This document shows, piece after piece, positions 51,440 to 62,289 of a stretch of DNA of 64,000 nt. Made by a program: the position numbers and the translations under genes. Source of the stretch: Arcuatula senhousia. Taxonomy: Eukaryota > Mollusca > Bivalvia > Mytilida > Mytilidae. Where the stretch lies: contig OZ020311.1 in assembly GCA_963971305.1 (NCBI GenBank), positions 2,976,001-3,040,000 of the forward strand, in the 5' to 3' direction. The first letter of the stretch is position 1, and each line of letters starts with the position of its first letter. Under the pieces are notes generated by a model that worked only from the letters and a program-made list of their open reading frames with translations, ran no database searches and was not told the DNA's origin.

Positions 51440-54400
51440 AGAATATTTAAGGATAGGACAAATGGGCAACAATGGTGGAATTTACGATAATGGACTTTAT
51501 ACTAAAGGTTTTATAGATACTTTTCCATTAGATATTTTAGTAGATAATGGGTCGACTTCGACTTTACTCAGTTTTAAAGTTTATGAAAGGTTATTAGAAG
51601 TATATGGTTTTCAAACTAATTTAGAACAAGTACAATACAAACTGTATGACGTAAATGGCAAGGAATTGGAGTTACACGGATTGCTACGTACAGAAGTTTT
51701 TCTTGGGGACACACCTTTCCAGCTTACTTTCCTAGTATGCAGTATAGACATAGATGCAATACTAGGCCAAGATTTCCTGATTGAGCATGTAAACAAAATA
51801 GACTACAAAAAGCAGTCCCTCATCACTGAAGAAGGCGAGATAAAATGCTGGATTGGTGGACAAGCAAATGTCAAGTGCAGAGTTATAGCAAAGGAAACAA
51901 TAACTATTCCCGAGAGAAGTAGAATGTTTATTCCAGTAACTGTCAAGGACAAAGAACATCTTGGTACATGGGGCCTGTTTGACATAGAAAAGAACCAAAA
52001 CATGGAAGAAAAAGTATACGCCACTAGAGGAATCGTAGACCCAAACCAAGAGAACCTGAAGATCCAAGTAATAAACTTGAATGATAGACCAGTAACCATA
52101 CATGCAAACAAGAACTTAGGGGTATGCGAAACTTACTTTGAACAAGAACAATCAATTACAACTCGATGCTGTAGAATACAGCCCGAAACTATAACAGCAG
52201 CAACAGTACCCGATCATCTTGAAGATCTTTATAACAGAAGTACAGAACACCTCCAAGAGGAAGACAAGCCAAAGGTGGCAAAGCTTCTTATACAATATCA
52301 GGATGTCTTTTCTAAATCGACAGACGACCTTGGTAGAACGGACAGGGTACAGCATCGAATCAACACAGGATCTGCTGCTCCCATACGACAACCACCAAGA
52401 CGACTACCGCTTGGTAAGAGAGAAATCGAGAAAGAAGAGATAAACAAACTCTTGAACCGAGGTGTGATAGAGCCTTCAAGCAGTCCCTGGTCCTCTGCCG
52501 TAGTCCTCGTGGCCAAAAAGGACGGTTCAACTCGTTTTTGCGTGGACTACCGTGCTCTCAATAAGGTTATTACGCACGACGCCTACCCTCTGCCACGTGT
52601 AGATGAATGTCTGGACTCGCTGAATGGCTCCGAATGGTATAGTTGCCTAGATCTCAATCAGGGATTTTTCCAGATAGGTCTAGATCCAAGAGACCGTGAA
52701 AAGACAGCATTTTCAACAAGCCAAGGCCTTTACCAATTCACAGTAACCCCGTTTGGTCTAGCAACCAGCCCATCTGTTTTTGAGCGACTGATGGAAGATG
52801 TCCTTAGAGGTTTACAATGGATCGAATGCCTTCTTTACATGGATGACATTATAGTACCGGCACCATCAGTAGACGAAGAACTGACTAGACTAGAGCATGT
52901 TTTTAACAGACTAAGAGAGGCTAACCTCAAGCTGAAACCCTCCAAATGCATACTTTTCCAGAAATCTGTTAAGTTTCTGGGACACGTGGTATCAGCCGAA
53001 GGAATAAGCACAGATCCAGACAAAATATCTGCTATTCAGCAATGGACCACTCCAAAGAATGTGAAAGAAGTCAAAAGCTTCCTTGGACTATGCGGGTATT
53101 ACAGAAGACATGTAAAAGGGTTTGCCGACATTGCAAGGCCATTGCACAAGGCATGTAAAGGAAAGAAATTGGTTTGGACAGATGACTGTGATAAAGCTTT
53201 CCAAAGGCTTAAAGAGGCCATGACAAATCCACCAGTGCTTACCTACCCACAGAATGGTAAAGAGTTCATACTCGACACAGACGCCAGCAATGTAGCTGTT
53301 GGAGCCATTCTTTCCCATGAAATAGATGGAAGAGAACGAGTCATTGCCTATATGAGCAAAGCACTTAACAAGCATGAAGAATCCTACTGTACAACTAGAA
53401 AAGAGCTTCTAGCAGTTGTAATAGCACTCAAAACGTTCCATCACTACCTGTATGGACAGACAATACATCTTAGAACTGATAATGCTGCAGTTAGCTGGTT
53501 AAAGAATCTGAAGAATCCGTCTGGACAAGTTGCCAGATGGCTCCAAATACTTGGAAATTACAACATGAGGGTCTCCCATCGCAGTGGAAAGAAGCACAGT
53601 AATGCTGATGCTCTTAGCAGAGCACCTTGTAAAGTTTGCAGACGACAAGAACAGAGCGCAGTGGAAAATCCTTATATAGAAAGGGAGAAACAGGATCACC
53701 TTGTCGAACACCATAAGGAAGATGAAATCACAGACACTCCAGATGGACATGAAAGAGATGAATATGAATCGAAAGGAATCCAAACCAGCTCAGAGTTAAC
53801 ATTAGAACCTACTTCCAAACCAGGCACAGATGCTAAGCATATATCAAGGGCGATAACCCGGAGTCAGCAGGCAAAGGACAGAAATAGCCATCTATTAGTT
53901 GGATGGGAACAAATGCAAATAAGACAAGAGCAACTTTCAGATGATACTATTTCCATGATAATGGACCTAAAAGAGCAGAATAAAGAAAGACCAGCTTGGG
54001 AACAGATATCAGAAAGAGGTGCTCCATTAAAGACTCTCTGGACACAGTGGGACAGGCTAGAACTCCAAAATGGAATACTTTACAGGAGATGGGAACATGA
54101 CGAAGGAAGAGAAATCACCCTACAGCTCATTGTACCAACAACAAAAAGGTTAGAAGTACTGAAATTTTGCCATGACATACCAACAGCTGGTCATCTAGGT
54201 GTAGAGAAGACTGTTGCAAGAATAAAAGAAAACTTCTATTGGCCAAACATGAAAGAGTTTGTGCAAGACTACTGCAGGAAATGTGACCTCTGTTTCGCCC
54301 GCAAACCAAAGAATACAAAAGTGATAGCCCCGCTCACCCAATACTTGGTCGGAGAACCTATGGAAAGAGTAGCGATAGACATCCTAGGGCCACTTCCACT

Positions 54401-55292
54401 TACAAGGAGACGAAACAAGTACATACTGGTTATTATGGATATGTTCACAAAGTGGACGGAAGCTGTTCCCATTCCCATGCAAGACAGTCATGTGGTAGCC
54501 ACCGCTTTAATTGATAATTTCATAACTAAATTCGGGACTCCACTCCAGATCCACACAGACAAGGGTACCAACTTCGAGTCCGAGCTCTTCAAGAAGGTGT
54601 GCGACTTGCTTGGCATAGACAAAACCAGAACGACTAGCTATAGGCCACAGTCCAATGGGGCAGTGGAGAGATATAACAGAACACTTTTGACAATGTTAAC
54701 AATGTATTGTGAAAAACAACAAAATCTCTGGGATGAATATCTTCAGCAAGTTATGATGGCATATCGTTCATCAGTTCACAAAAGTACGTCTAAGACACCA
54801 AACTCCATGGTATTTGGTAGGGAAATCACCATGCCACTTCAAGCAGTAATCAGTGTTCCAGAAGAATTAGATTCTAATTACCAACTCACAGAGGCAGATC
54901 AGTATATCTCTAATCTGAAAAAGAAATTACAAAGTAACCATGAAATTGCAAGGAAATGTCTAAAACAGTCGTCGACTTATCAGAAGCGTCATTATGATTT
55001 GAAAGCAAAGAAACGCTCATTAAAACCAGGACAGCATGTTTGGATATATGAACCTGGGCGTAAGATTGGAGTTTGTACGAAATTAACATCACCATGGAAA
55101 GGACCATTTGTTATTGAAAAGAAGATAGATGATGTCACTTACCGAGTTAAGAGGTCCGCGCGTAAACCATCCAGAGTATACCATGTTGACAAATTAGCGT
55201 TGTATGCAGGAAGACAGATCCCTTCGTGGACAGTACGTTATATGAGAAACATAAGACATTGCATAGACACAGATGGGAGTCTATGCCAGTAA
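51387..55292 (+). CDS. pol: Retroelement pol (protease, RT, RNase H, integrase)
   Basis: About 1301 residues counted from the -1 slip site; the GTG at 51423 is not needed as a start. Order and approximate residues: aspartic protease with DNGST at 53-57 (D-N-G in place of the usual D-S/T-G); RT with FCVDYRALN and YMDD (484-487); RNase H with DTDAS (D630) and RTDNAAV; integrase zinc domain starting His 929 and His 936 with C-x2-C; catalytic D998, D1058 and E1094 (D-x35-E); C-terminal GPF-type module (SPWKGPFVIEKK). There is no chromodomain. PR-RT-RH-IN order is diagnostic of Ty3/Gypsy (Metaviridae-type) elements. No internal stop is seen. Followed by 324 bp and ORF3. Confidence 0.96.
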   Translation, partial: LQLPTGSIDREPVGALRSEYLRIGQMGNNGGIYDNGLYTKGFIDTFPLDILVDNGSTSTLLSFKVYERLLEVYGFQTNLEQVQYKLYDVNGKELELHGLLRTEVFLGDTPFQLTFLVCSIDIDAILGQDFLIEHVNKIDYKKQSLITEEGEIKCWIGGQANVKCRVIAKETITIPERSRMFIPVTVKDKEHLGTWGLFDIEKNQNMEEKVYATRGIVDPNQENLKIQVINLNDRPVTIHANKNLGVCETYFEQEQSITTRCCRIQPETITAATVPDHLEDLYNRSTEHLQEEDKPKVAKLLIQYQDVFSKSTDDLGRTDRVQHRINTGSAAPIRQPPRRLPLGKREIEKEEINKLLNRGVIEPSSSPWSSAVVLVAKKDGSTRFCVDYRALNKVITHDAYPLPRVDECLDSLNGSEWYSCLDLNQGFFQIGLDPRDREKTAFSTSQGLYQFTVTPFGLATSPSVFERLMEDVLRGLQWIECLLYMDDIIVPAPSVDEELTRLEHVFNRLREANLKLKPSKCILFQKSVKFLGHVVSAEGISTDPDKISAIQQWTTPKNVKEVKSFLGLCGYYRRHVKGFADIARPLHKACKGKKLVWTDDCDKAFQRLKEAMTNPPVLTYPQNGKEFILDTDASNVAVGAILSHEIDGRERVIAYMSKALNKHEESYCTTRKELLAVVIALKTFHHYLYGQTIHLRTDNAAVSWLKNLKNPSGQVARWLQILGNYNMRVSHRSGKKHSNADALSRAPCKVCRRQEQSAVENPYIEREKQDHLVEHHKEDEITDTPDGHERDEYESKGIQTSSELTLEPTSKPGTDAKHISRAITRSQQAKDRNSHLLVGWEQMQIRQEQLSDDTISMIMDLKEQNKERPAWEQISERGAPLKTLWTQWDRLELQNGILYRRWEHDEGREITLQLIVPTTKRLEVLKFCHDIPTAGHLGVEKTVARIKENFYWPNMKEFVQDYCRKCDLCFARKPKNTKVIAPLTQYLVGEPMERVAIDILGPLPLTRRRNKYILVIMDMFTKWTEAVPIPMQDSHVVATALIDNFITKFGTPLQIHTDKGTNFESELFKKVCDLLGIDKTRTTSYRPQSNGAVERYNRTLLTMLTMYCEKQQNLWDEYLQQVMMAYRSSVHKSTSKTPNSMVFGREITMPLQAVISVPEELDSNYQLTEADQYISNLKKKLQSNHEIARKCLKQSSTYQKRHYDLKAKKRSLKPGQHVWIYEPGRKIGVCTKLTSPWKGPFVIEKKIDDVTYRVKRSARKPSRVYHVDKLALYAGRQIPSWTVRYMRNIRHCIDTDGSLCQ

Positions 55293-55616
55293 AGTTCCAG
55301 TCAATAATTTAGTAGTATAGCCGGCGACATTTTTGGAATTTGAGGCTGGCCTGATCACCCAGCGGTCAAATCACAGTAGTCAGGAAAAGTAGATTTCTGA
55401 CTGAAGACAGATTGGAAACTTTAAAATGTATTTTTGTTGAAGTTGTTTCTATGCATGACGTTTTTGGTCCAGCAGGATGATGGCCTTCCAGGGAGAAATT
55501 GAAATTAAAATAGAAAATGCAATTTGGCAAGCTAATTATAAAGGTTCAGTGTGGTGGGACATCTAACTACGTGTATAATTTTGATAGCATAACTCAAAAG
55601 ACGCTCCTTTTTCAGG
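55293..55616 (+). other. pol-ORF3 spacer with splice-acceptor-like end
   Basis: Non-coding 324 bp. The last bases before the ORF3 ATG are CGCTCCTTTTTCAG|G, a pyrimidine tract and AG typical of a 3' splice site. Confidence 0.5.
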
Positions 55617-57443
55617 ATGTCCTCAGTTGTTACCATGAAGTGCTGGATATGCCCGGACACCTTCGGGACCAATAAGGAACTTAAGAACCATGCCTCCTCT
55701 AAACACTCTGCCATGAGGGTTGTATGTCCTTGGTGTTTCGAAGACGAAAATACATATAGATCTACTGCTGAGCTGCTGAAACATGTTGACAAGCGCCACC
55801 ACTACGTGGAAGATGACCTTAAGAGAGGGGAGTTCTTCTCGGAGAGAAACGGCTTCTGGTTGGCCATCAAGCCAGAAGACTATAAGAAGATTGTACCTAA
55901 TGTCACCTTGAAGGACAGCACGCTGGCTATCAAGACAAGATCATTTGTAGAACGCTGGCTGACAAAGATAAGGAAGACCCCATCCAGATCCAAGGGACAG
56001 TGGCACCAAGGCTGGGGATTACTTGAACTCACCAATACGTATAGTCCTTCGAAACCCCAAATCCCAGTGGCAAAAGTCAAGCTGATTAACATAGAGATGA
56101 GTTCCATAGGTACCACAGCCTATCTCAAAGACGAGGGAGCCACCATTGGTGACGTTTGGTACAAGGCCATCATGACCCCTGAAATACTTATGGACAGAAA
56201 AGCAGCAGACGCACTCCTAAGAAGGATGTCTACCCTGATGTCGCCTAGAGCCTTCCCAGACAACTTCAATACGCTAGTTAGTGACGTCCACGGGATCACC
56301 GCTGCCGTATCTAAAGAATTGGGCATCCCAGACAAATTCATCAAGAAGATCTACCGACAGATTGTGACATTTAACATAGTAGCCAAGAAGAGGAAGTTGG
56401 ACAAGCTCGCCGAAGAACTAGGTGTTATAGATGATGTAGAGATAAAGGAGCCCACAGAAAAACTCAAGGTTGTCAGGATGATATCACCACTCAAGTCAAG
56501 TGAGAAGACAAAGAAGACAGAAAAGAAAAAACCTAAAGAACAGACTAAGATGCAAACTGAAGGGCCAATTACACCTGGAACCTCCAGCAGGACTTCACAA
56601 GAAGCTAAACAGCCAGAAGAGAAAGCCAGTGAACAAGACCATGAAGTACGTGAGGAGAGCATCGGTCAAGACCAGCTGAGTAATGAACCACCTTGTCACG
56701 AGCAGACAGAGACCATCGAAGAAGAGGTACCACCATTGGAAAGAACACCGCTAGAACAGAACCAGCTAGAAGAAACTGCTAGTAATAACCACCAAGATAG
56801 AAACCACCTAAGTGAAGGAGATGCAATAGAGGCAGACAGAGTGACTAGCAGTCATGTCCCACTAACGCCAGAAGTCATAATCCTCCAGCAGCCAGAAGAA
56901 ATTGAGGTTGACACCACCCTTGAACAGCCATCATTAACTTTAGAGGATCGGGCACGGAACATCTTGAGCAGTGGGGTGATGCCCCTCGTACCCCCTGCAA
57001 GACGAGAGTGGGCCAATGTAGAGCCGGTGGAGCTCCTGCGGAAAGAGGAACTTACCATCACGTGGCCACCTTTGAACTGGAAGGACTACAAGGAAGAGGA
57101 GAAACTGACCTCCTGGATGTTCACATCAATGGCAATAGAGGCCCATAGAGGTACCAGTATAGTCACCGATAAAACAGAAATCCTCGACAAATATGCCTTC
57201 CTTGCATTACCAGGAACACCCATTGACAAGACTGAGAAAGCCAACCCTATGATAGACGTCAGGCTCACCAATTACAACCTTTTAAGAGACATTTGTCAAG
57301 GAAAGATGCCAACACGAATAGCAGAGCCTATCGTATCAGTATTTGAAGCCGCCGTGAAGGGAGCAGATGATACCACCCAAGCCATACTTGCCCGCATAAA
57401 ACATGTCCCACTCAGACTGAACACTTCAACAGACACCAGCTGA
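55617..57443 (+). CDS. Retroelement ORF3, C2H2 zinc-finger protein in env position
   Basis: 608 aa from ATG at 55617 to TGA at 57441. Two N-terminal C2H2 fingers: C9, C12, H25, H30 (x12, x4 spacing) and C37, C40, H56, H61 (x15, x4). A basic/hydrophobic middle region (about 70-270) follows; then a long Glu/Gln/Pro/Ser-rich linker (about 290-430), then a folded-looking C-terminal region (about 440-600) with WPPLNWKDYKEEEKLTSWMF. I see no signal peptide and no transmembrane segment, so an envelope role is not supported. I do not recognise the family. A second copy begins on the minus strand at the right edge, showing it is part of the element and not a passenger of one insertion. The finger arrangement suggests nucleic-acid binding; function unknown. 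Confidence 0.85.
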   Translation: MSSVVTMKCWICPDTFGTNKELKNHASSKHSAMRVVCPWCFEDENTYRSTAELLKHVDKRHHYVEDDLKRGEFFSERNGFWLAIKPEDYKKIVPNVTLKDSTLAIKTRSFVERWLTKIRKTPSRSKGQWHQGWGLLELTNTYSPSKPQIPVAKVKLINIEMSSIGTTAYLKDEGATIGDVWYKAIMTPEILMDRKAADALLRRMSTLMSPRAFPDNFNTLVSDVHGITAAVSKELGIPDKFIKKIYRQIVTFNIVAKKRKLDKLAEELGVIDDVEIKEPTEKLKVVRMISPLKSSEKTKKTEKKKPKEQTKMQTEGPITPGTSSRTSQEAKQPEEKASEQDHEVREESIGQDQLSNEPPCHEQTETIEEEVPPLERTPLEQNQLEETASNNHQDRNHLSEGDAIEADRVTSSHVPLTPEVIILQQPEEIEVDTTLEQPSLTLEDRARNILSSGVMPLVPPARREWANVEPVELLRKEELTITWPPLNWKDYKEEEKLTSWMFTSMAIEAHRGTSIVTDKTEILDKYAFLALPGTPIDKTEKANPMIDVRLTNYNLLRDICQGKMPTRIAEPIVSVFEAAVKGADDTTQAILARIKHVPLRLNTSTDTS

Positions 57444-57579
57444 ACAGAAAACAGACTTTCATGACATTTTTACTTTTGCATGATGTTATTGTTACATTCA
57501 AATTAATTTCAAGTCTATGACTTTAAAGTGCAGAATTATCCTGAATCACTTTTTTGAATTCGGGAGAATTCAGTGCTTA

Positions 57580-57591
57580 AGGTAGGGAGGG
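57580..57591 (+). other. Polypurine tract
   Basis: AGGTAGGGAGGG immediately before LTR D; primes plus-strand synthesis. The single T interrupting the purines is tolerated in many elements. Confidence 0.75.
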
Positions 57592-58929
57592 TGTAGTATA
57601 CCTCCAAGGGTTAGCCTGGATTTGACAACTTTTTGATGCCCCTTTGGAAGATCTTGTAGTACTCATAGATCGTTTTACCCCTGTTAATTGTAGTAGATTT
57701 TTGTGTTTCATTTTTGTCAGTCTTTGATCCCCCTTTTCTCTTGTTTTAGTGTAACCCTAGTGGATTTTAGGTATTAAAAGCTATATGCTTACATTCCCCT
57801 CATCCGAGGCTAACCAATTCCTTTATACAGGTGCCATATATATTGTACTTTTACTAGAAAGTGTTGCAACAAGTGGTTGAAACTCGCTACTTTCATTTTT
57901 GTCAGCGTTCATAGAAACACCGGAAGTTTACAAAATAATCTTTAACTTTGGCACGTTTTTACATTTTTTAAGAGTGAAATAATATTTCCGAGTCTTTATA
58001 AGACAAATTGGCCTTCCAGAATCTATGTAGATTTTTACGTAATTCATATTTAACCACTGTGCTAACTTTGTTCTACGGAACTATTTTTATGTGTAGGGAT
58101 TCATGTACATTCCATTTAAATCAAGTTAGTCGGCTGACGCATAATCGATGACTCATCACTGATAGAAGTTTTTATGCCGGGAAATTTAAATTATAGGTTT
58201 CTTTTATTATTGTAATCGTATTTTTAGACTGCCGGCAAAGTAAATAAATAGATTGTGAATGTTATAAGCTTAAGTAAGGGGGCTGCCGGCCGAGTAGGGA
58301 TTTGCCGGCTTTTCCTGCCCCTATATAAGGCGGGAAGCACTTCAAGATGGCATATCGCATCTGACGCTCAAGACGTTCACATCGCTGAAATAAACCAACT
58401 TTGCTATTAAGCCTTAAGACAGGTACCAGTCCCGATAGTTTTAAGAAGAATATTTAGAGAATACCAATAGTAATTTAAAGAAAGAATAGTCCAACAATAT
58501 AATTTATACAAAGCCATATTGAATATATTCCATTTCCAAATTGAAAGTCAGTCAACCAAAGAAAGATGTCCATTGTTTACTTCCGTTTTGAATATACCAA
58601 ATTTTGCCTTAAGATTATAAAAAGAATTAAAGAGAAACGTACCTTATAGAAAGAATTTAACGAAACTGTCAGATGATGCGATGTCCCACCACACCGACGC
58701 ACCGCCTTATATATAAGCAGCACTGGTTTTATTGGGGAAAAGGAAGGCCAACATCCTGCATTTTTATTGTTACAATATTTGATTGCTGTTGAATAACGTT
58801 GTACTACTACTAATTAAATGAACTCATGATAACAGATTTATACAATACAAATATTTATTGAAGAGAATCTTTATTTATTGCCCCTACTGAAGACCAGTTG
58901 AAGAAGACCACCCGTCCGTCTATTACACA
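57592..58929 (+). repeat. LTR D (3' LTR of the complete unit)
   Basis: 1338 bp. One difference from LTR C was noticed by eye. It is directly followed by C and the first 8 PBS bases (TGGTGTCA, 58931-58938), then pol sequence. Confidence 0.94.
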
Positions 58930-58937
58930 CTGGTGTC

Positions 58938-61900
58938 AACTAATTTAGAACAAGTACAATACAAACTGTATGACGTAAATGGCAAGGAATTGGAGTTACA
59001 CGGATTGCTACGTACAGAAGTTTTTCTTGGGGACACACCTTTCCAGCTTACTTTCCTAGTATGCAGTATAGACATAGATGCAATACTAGGCCAAGATTTC
59101 CTGATTGAGCATGTAAACAAAATAGACTACAAAAAGCAGTCCCTCATCACTGAAGAAGGCGAGATAAAATGCTGGATTGGTGGACAAGCAAATGTCAAGT
59201 GCAGAGTTATAGCAAAGGAAACAATAACTATTCCCGAGAGAAGTAGAATGTTTATTCCAGTAACTGTCAATGACAAAGAACATCTTGGTACATGGGGCCT
59301 GTTTGACATAGAAAAGAACCAAAACATGGAAGAAAAAGTATACGCCACTAGAGGAATCGTAGACCCAAACCAAGAGAACCTGAAGATCCAAGTAATAAAC
59401 TTGAATGATAGACCAGTAACCATACATGCAAACAAGAACTTAGGGGTATGCGAAACTTACTTTGAACAAGAACAATCAATTACAACTCGATGCTGTAGAA
59501 TACAGCCCGAAACTATAACAGCAGCAACAGTACCCGATCATCTTGAAGATCTTTATAACAGAAGTACAGAACACCTCCAAGAGGAAGACAAGCCAAAGGT
59601 GGCAAAGCTTCTTATACAATATCAGGATGTCTTTTCTAAATCGACAGACGACCTTGGTAGAACGGACAGGGTACAGCATCGAATCAACACAGGATCTGCT
59701 GCTCCCATACGACAACCACCAAGACGACTACCGCTTGGTAAGAGAGAAATCGAGAAAGAAGAGATAAACAAACTCTTGAACCGAGGTGTGATAGAGCCTT
59801 CAAGCAGTCCCTGGTCCTCTGCCGTAGTCCTCGTGGCCAAAAAGGACGGTTCAACTCGTTTTTGCGTGGACTACCGTGCTCTCAATAAGGTTATTACGCA
59901 CGACGCCTACCCTCTGCCACGTGTAGATGAATGTCTGGACTCGCTGAATGGCTCCGAATGGTATAGTTGCCTAGATCTCAATCAGGGATTTTTCCAGATA
60001 GGTCTAGATCCAAGAGACCGTGAAAAGACAGCATTTTCAACAAGCCAAGGCCTTTACCAATTCACAGTAACCCCGTTTGGTCTAGCAACCAGCCCATCTG
60101 TTTTTGAGCGACTGATGGAAGATGTCCTTAGAGGTTTACAATGGATCGAATGCCTTCTTTACATGGATGACATTATAGTACCGGCACCATCAGTAGACGA
60201 AGAACTGACTAGACTAGAGCATGTTTTTAACAGACTAAGAGAGGCTAACCTCAAGCTGAAACCCTCCAAATGCATACTTTTCCAGAAATCTGTTAAGTTT
60301 CTGGGACACGTGGTATCAGCCGAAGGAATAAGCACAGATCCAGACAAAATATCTGCTATTCAGCAATGGACCACTCCAAAGAATGTGAAAGAAGTCAAAA
60401 GCTTCCTTGGACTATGCGGGTATTACAGAAGACATGTAAAAGGGTTTGCCGACATTGCAAGGCCATTGCACAAGGCATGTAAAGGAAAGAAATTGGTTTG
60501 GACAGATGACTGTGATAAAGCTTTCCAAAGGCTTAAAGAGGCCATGACAAATCCACCAGTGCTTACCTACCCACAGAATGGTAAAGAGTTCATACTCGAC
60601 ACAGACGCCAGCAATGTAGCTGTTGGAGCCATTCTTTCCCATGAAATAGATGGAAGAGAACGAGTCATTGCCTATATGAGCAAAGCACTTAACAAGCATG
60701 AAGAATCCTACTGTACAACTAGAAAAGAGCTTCTAGCAGTTGTAATAGCACTCAAAACGTTCCATCACTACCTGTATGGACAGACAATACATCTTAGAAC
60801 TGATAATGCTGCAGTTAGCTGGTTAAAGAATCTGAAGAATCCGTCTGGACAAGTTGCCAGATGGCTCCAAATACTTGGAAATTACAACATGAGGGTCTCC
60901 CATCGCAGTGGAAAGAAGCACAGTAATGCTGATGCTCTTAGCAGAGCACCTTGTAAAGTTTGCAGACGACAAGAACAGAGCGCAGTGGAAAATCCTTATA
61001 TAGAAAGGGAGAAACAGGATCACCTTGTCGAACACCATAAGGAAGATGAAATCACAGACACTCCAGATGGACATGAAAGAGATGAATATGAATCGAAAGG
61101 AATCCAAACCAGCTCAGAGTTAACATTAGAACCTACTTCCAAACCAGGCACAGATGCTAAGCATATATCAAGGGCGATAACCCGGAGTCAGCAGGCAAAG
61201 GACAGAAATAGCCATCTATTAGTTGGATGGGAACAAATGCAAATAAGACAAGAGCAACTTTCAGATGATACTATTTCCATGATAATGGACCTAAAAGAGC
61301 AGAATAAAGAAAGACCAGCTTGGGAACAGATATCAGAAAGAGGTGCTCCATTAAAGACTCTCTGGACACAGTGGGACAGGCTAGAACTCCAAAATGGAAT
61401 ACTTTACAGGAGATGGGAACATGACGAAGGAAGAGAAATCACCCTACAGCTCATTGTACCAACAACAAAAAGGTTAGAAGTACTGAAATTTTGCCATGAC
61501 ATACCAACAGCTGGTCATCTAGGTGTAGAGAAGACTGTTGCAAGAATAAAAGAAAACTTCTATTGGCCAAACATGAAAGAGTTTGTGCAAGACTACTGCA
61601 GGAAATGTGACCTCTGTTTCGCCCGCAAACCAAAGAATACAAAAGTGATAGCCCCGCTCACCCAATACTTGGTCGGAGAACCTATGGAAAGAGTAGCGAT
61701 AGACATCCTAGGGCCACTTCCACTTACAAGGAGACGAAACAAGTACATACTGGTTATTATGGATATGTTCACAAAGTGGACGGAAGCTGTTCCCATTCCC
61801 ATGCAAGACAGTCATGTGGTAGCCACCGCTTTAATTGATAATTTCATAACTAAATTCGGGACTCCACTCCAGATCCACACAGACAAGGGTACCAACTTCG

Positions 61901-62282
61901 AGTCCGAGCTCTTCAAGAAGGTGTGCGACTTGCTTGGCATAGACAAAACCAGAACGACTAGCTATAGGCCACAGTCCAATGGGGCAGTGGAGAGATATAA
62001 CAGAACACTTTTGACAATGTTAACAATGTATTGTGAAAAACAACAAAATCTCTGGGATGAATATCTTCAGCAAGTTATGATGGCATATCGTTCATCAGTT
62101 CACAAAAGTACGTCTAAGACACCAAACTCCATGGTATTTGGTAGGGAAATCACCATGCCACTTCAAGCAGTAATCAGTGTTCCAGAAGAATTAGATTCTA
62201 ATTACCAACTCACAGAGGCAGATCAGTATATCTCTAATCTGAAAAAGAAATTACAAAGTAACCATGAAATTGCAAGGAAATG
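58938..62282 (+). pseudogene. pol: Retroelement pol fragment (no protease active site, no C-terminus)
   Basis: An open frame of about 1115 codons, nearly identical to pol of the complete unit (for example TVNDKEH against TVKDKEH), starting just after the protease active site and ending after the integrase core. The final GPF module is lost. Left junction fuses to an LTR D PBS stub, right junction to an inverted PBS stub plus LTR E. It contains complete RT, RNase H and integrase catalytic motifs but no gag or frameshift signal, so normal expression is unlikely. Confidence 0.92.
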
Positions 62283-62289
62283 ATACCAG

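Noticed and set aside
51762..52111. Minus-strand ORFs within pol (repeated at 59086-59435)
   Set aside because: Their repetition only reflects the duplicated pol; no independent motif.
55617..57443. ORF3 as an envelope gene
   Set aside because: No signal peptide, transmembrane helix or fusion-peptide-like segment; zinc fingers at the N-terminus.
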